In this document: positions 61,798 through 64,000 of the stretch, one piece after another
How the letters are laid out: every line of letters starts with the position of its first letter
How positions within the stretch are numbered: the first letter of the stretch is position 1
Assembly (NCBI RefSeq): GCF_021432065.1
Contig: NZ_CP090365.1
Coordinates: forward strand, 930,001-994,000
Source of the DNA: Photobacterium sp. TLY01
Lineage (GTDB): Bacteria; Pseudomonadota; Gammaproteobacteria; Enterobacterales; Vibrionaceae
Direction: 5' to 3'
DNA length: 64,000 nucleotides
Position numbers and translations under genes: made by a program
The notes under the pieces: generated by a model
The model's input: the letters and a program-made list of their open reading frames with translations, nothing else
Databases searched by the model: none
What the model was told of the DNA's origin: nothing

Positions 61798-63111
61798 TTA
61801 TCCGTTCACGACCAAAGCAACCCGGTGGAAGGTGTTGTTCAGGTAACCTTTGGGATTCCACGCAATGGCAAAAGGTTGGCTGATGCCTTGATCGTCTGTG
61901 GCTTTGGCCCAGATTTCATAGTAGCCGTGCTGCGGAAATTTCACCTTGGTGGTGAAGGTTTGCCAAGCGCCTTCATTGGCCGGGGCGGCAAGATCAGCAT
62001 CCTTCCAGGTTGCGCCAAAGTCGATGGAAACCTGTACTTTCTCTATCTTGCGATCGCCTGACCATGCATGTCCCCGGACTGATACTTCACTGCCAGACAC
62101 TGTGGTGTTGGTTTGTGGCGAAGTAATCAGAGATTTCACCGGCATTCGTTCAATGATCTCAAAATCTTTTTCGTCCACTTTTTCACCCGGTGCAACAGGG
62201 CGGTTGGGCACACGGTACGAGGTGCCTGTCATTTTAGGGCCATCGTGGATTTGCTCTCTGATCTGAATCCGTGTCAGCCATTTTTGCGAGCAGGAACCGG
62301 GCCAGCCGGGGACAACCAGCCGTAATGGGGCGCCATTCATCGGATGCAGTGCTTCGCCGTTTTGTGCAAAAGCAATCAGGTTTTCGCTGCCCATTGCTTT
62401 GGCGATGGGGACGCCCCTGGAAATGGGGATTTTTCCTTCTTTGCCGGACAGATCTTTATCTGCGCCGTAATGCGCGGTGTAAACGGCATTGTCTTTCACC
62501 CCTGCGGCCCTCAATACATCAGCGAGTCGCACCCCTGTCCAGGCTGAACAACCCACGGCGCCGTATGTCCATTGATTCCCTGTGGCTTTGGGTTCGAAGA
62601 ATGCGCGGCCATTCCCGCCGCATTCAAGCACGAGTTGCTGCTCTATAACCTCAAAATTTTTCTTCAGATCAGCAATGGTGAGCGTCATCGGATTGTCGAC
62701 CAGACCATCAATCGTTAATTTCCAGGCGTCCGGGTTCACATCCGTCGGCGGGATACCATTGTTGCGGATAAAATGCCGCGCGGTGGGAGTGATGTCGTCA
62801 TTGAGCAGGTGAGGCGGGGTTTCTGCGTTCATCGGCCTGTCGTTCAGAACCGTTAAGCCATCTTTTCCTTCAATCACCACATCATCTAAGCCTTCTGCGA
62901 AAGCGGCGGGGATCAAGCCGGCGGGCATGTTCCGATGAAAAGGAATCGCACCGCCAAGCACTGCTGCCATGGTCGCTAAGCCTGCGCCTTTCAAAAATCC
63001 GCGTCTGTCCGGAAAGCTGACCCGGCCAAAAACCTTGTTGTCTGCTGAATCCGGATTTTTCTCGTAGCACTCGAAGATACCTCGAGATGGATTTTTCTTG
63101 TCTTTAGCCAT
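61798..63111 (-). CDS. Sulfite-oxidase-family molybdoenzyme (SorA-like)
   Basis: This 437-residue periplasmic enzyme has a Tat signal (DRRGFLKGAGLATMAAVLGG). The oxidoreductase molybdopterin domain follows, with the molybdenum-ligand cysteine in LVLECGGNGRAFF. The C-terminal Mo-co dimerisation domain (about 320-437) includes GHAWSGDRKIEKVQVSIDFGATW. The ATG at 63111 (MAKDKKN) has AAGGTG upstream; the longer frame to 63156 lacks one. With the dihaem cytochrome it probably oxidises sulfite to sulfate and passes electrons to the respiratory chain. Other substrates in this family cannot be excluded. Confidence 0.9.
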   Translation of the reverse strand: MAKDKKNPSRGIFECYEKNPDSADNKVFGRVSFPDRRGFLKGAGLATMAAVLGGAIPFHRNMPAGLIPAAFAEGLDDVVIEGKDGLTVLNDRPMNAETPPHLLNDDITPTARHFIRNNGIPPTDVNPDAWKLTIDGLVDNPMTLTIADLKKNFEVIEQQLVLECGGNGRAFFEPKATGNQWTYGAVGCSAWTGVRLADVLRAAGVKDNAVYTAHYGADKDLSGKEGKIPISRGVPIAKAMGSENLIAFAQNGEALHPMNGAPLRLVVPGWPGSCSQKWLTRIQIREQIHDGPKMTGTSYRVPNRPVAPGEKVDEKDFEIIERMPVKSLITSPQTNTTVSGSEVSVRGHAWSGDRKIEKVQVSIDFGATWKDADLAAPANEGAWQTFTTKVKFPQHGYYEIWAKATDDQGISQPFAIAWNPKGYLNNTFHRVALVVNG

Positions 63112-63524
63112 GATTCGCACCTTAATCGAGTCAATTGTCGGGTGCCTCGGGTTCACAATACGCTCTGATTACCGACACATGCCGGCCGGAATGGTGGCAG
63201 AGGCACTTTCAGGGCGGAGATTCGAGCACTGAATCGCACATTGCGTGCTCATTGTGCTCATCGGTTGCAGCTATGTTGTTGAGTGTAGTTTGCAACGATA
63301 CTTCTCTCAAACCCGCTTTCTTTGTGTGGAAAATGGTCCCCGGACTTGATTCAAAGCAAAGCCAGGATGGGCGAATAGAGCTGGGGCCACGCATTAAAAG
63401 CAACTATATTTTGAGGGATAGTTCACTTGTCCTCTTATCGGTTCAAAAATCATTTCGGGATGTGATTCTTCTAACTCGTTATTTTTTAAGGATGATCCAA
63501 TTTCAGAATATGAGGAGAACCCTG
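63112..63524. other. Intergenic region
   Basis: This gap of about 410 bp lies between divergent genes and holds both promoters. No terminator or RNA gene is evident. Confidence 0.4.
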
Positions 63525-64000
63525 ATGAGTAAGCAATATGTTCGACTGGATAAAGACAATGCTGCCGTGCTCTTGGTTGATCACCAAACCGGGCTTTTAT
63601 CTCTGGTCAGGGATATTGATCCGGACAAATTTAAAAACAATGTGCTGGCATTGGCCGATATGGCACTGTATTTCAAGTTGCCCACCATATTGACCACCAG
63701 CTTTGAGCAAGGGCCAAACGGCCCCCTGGTGCCTGAGTTGAAAGAGATGTTTCCTGATGCGCCCTACATTGCCAGACCCGGACAAATCAATGCCTGGGAC
63801 AATGCTGACTTTGTTCAGGCCATTGAATCAACCGGTAAAAAGCAACTCATTGTTGCCGGTGTGGTGACGGAAGTCTGTGTTGCATTTCCGGTATTATCAG
63901 CAATAGAAGCGGGCTATGAGGTGTTTGTGATTGCCGATGCTTCCGGTACCTTTAATGCCATGACCCGTGATGCAGCCTGGGACAGAATGTCAGCTGCAGG
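63525..64000 (+). CDS. Isochorismatase-family (YcaC-like) hydrolase, cut at right edge
   Basis: 158 codons are visible, reading off the window. It shows the cysteine-hydrolase triad: Asp in VLLVDHQTGLL, a lysine in STGKKQLIVAG, and the nucleophile Cys in VVTEVCVAFP preceded by the usual cis-peptide position. The sequence resembles YcaC-type hydrolases, about 200 residues long, so perhaps a quarter is missing. GAGGAG precedes the ATG. Confidence 0.88.
   Translation, partial: MSKQYVRLDKDNAAVLLVDHQTGLLSLVRDIDPDKFKNNVLALADMALYFKLPTILTTSFEQGPNGPLVPELKEMFPDAPYIARPGQINAWDNADFVQAIESTGKKQLIVAGVVTEVCVAFPVLSAIEAGYEVFVIADASGTFNAMTRDAAWDRMSAA

Overview
The window looks like chromosomal DNA of a marine gammaproteobacterium of the Vibrionaceae. 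The basis is a TonB2 cluster containing a TtpC-type protein, a KtrAB potassium system, a secreted chitobiase, the gene content generally, and about 125-bp attC recombination sites resembling the cassette repeats of Vibrionaceae chromosomal integrons. The genus cannot be fixed from the sequence. No rRNA or tRNA gene was recognised.

Region 1 (1-6200): ktrAB, the last gene running off the left edge, lies downstream of a pyrimidine-salvage operon headed by a TPP riboswitch (thiD-thiZ-thiX-thiY-tenA, minus strand). Region 2 (6200-28400): a GH20 chitobiase, several small lipoproteins, a six-gene TonB2 operon (DUF3450-ttpC-exbB2-exbD2-tonB2-TPR), a MaoC hydratase, a class C beta-lactamase-fold hydrolase, arfA with a terminator hairpin folded over its own stop codon, modABC, a CAP-domain lipoprotein, and an alpha/beta hydrolase - M14 carboxypeptidase pair. 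Region 3 (28900-33300): a two-gene RND efflux pump.

Region 4 (33300-45400) is a polyamine catabolic island. puuA and an NhaC-type antiporter run left; puuD-puuR-puuC-puuB-aguB-aguA-gabD-gabT run right. The divergent promoter region holds two near-identical palindromes that are probably PuuR operators. Together the genes encode agmatine -> N-carbamoylputrescine -> putrescine -> gamma-glutamylputrescine -> GABA -> succinate.

Region 5 (45400-48700) carries ordinary genes: a PD-(D/E)XK-like protein, an ABC-class ATPase, a small membrane protein and ppiC. Region 6 (48680-61060) is the accessory part. Dispersed repeats open and close it. Between them is a run of integron cassettes without a visible integrase. 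One attC is split by an IS3-family element with a 3-bp target duplication. A second attC is split by an IS1111-type (IS110-family) element. A third IS nest (IS3 family next to a second IS1111-type transposase) follows, then two copies of a composite repeat ending in IS1111 right-end remnants. The most interesting signal is in the noncoding tail of the attC-inserted IS1111 element. On the transposase strand it holds a 7-nt copy of the left target flank and, 15 nt later, a 10-nt complement of the right junction. That is the arrangement expected of a target-choosing guide RNA (seekRNA/bridge RNA) aimed at attC.

Region 7 (61130-64000): a sulfite-oxidase-family molybdoenzyme with a dihaem cytochrome c partner, and an isochorismatase-family hydrolase cut by the right edge.
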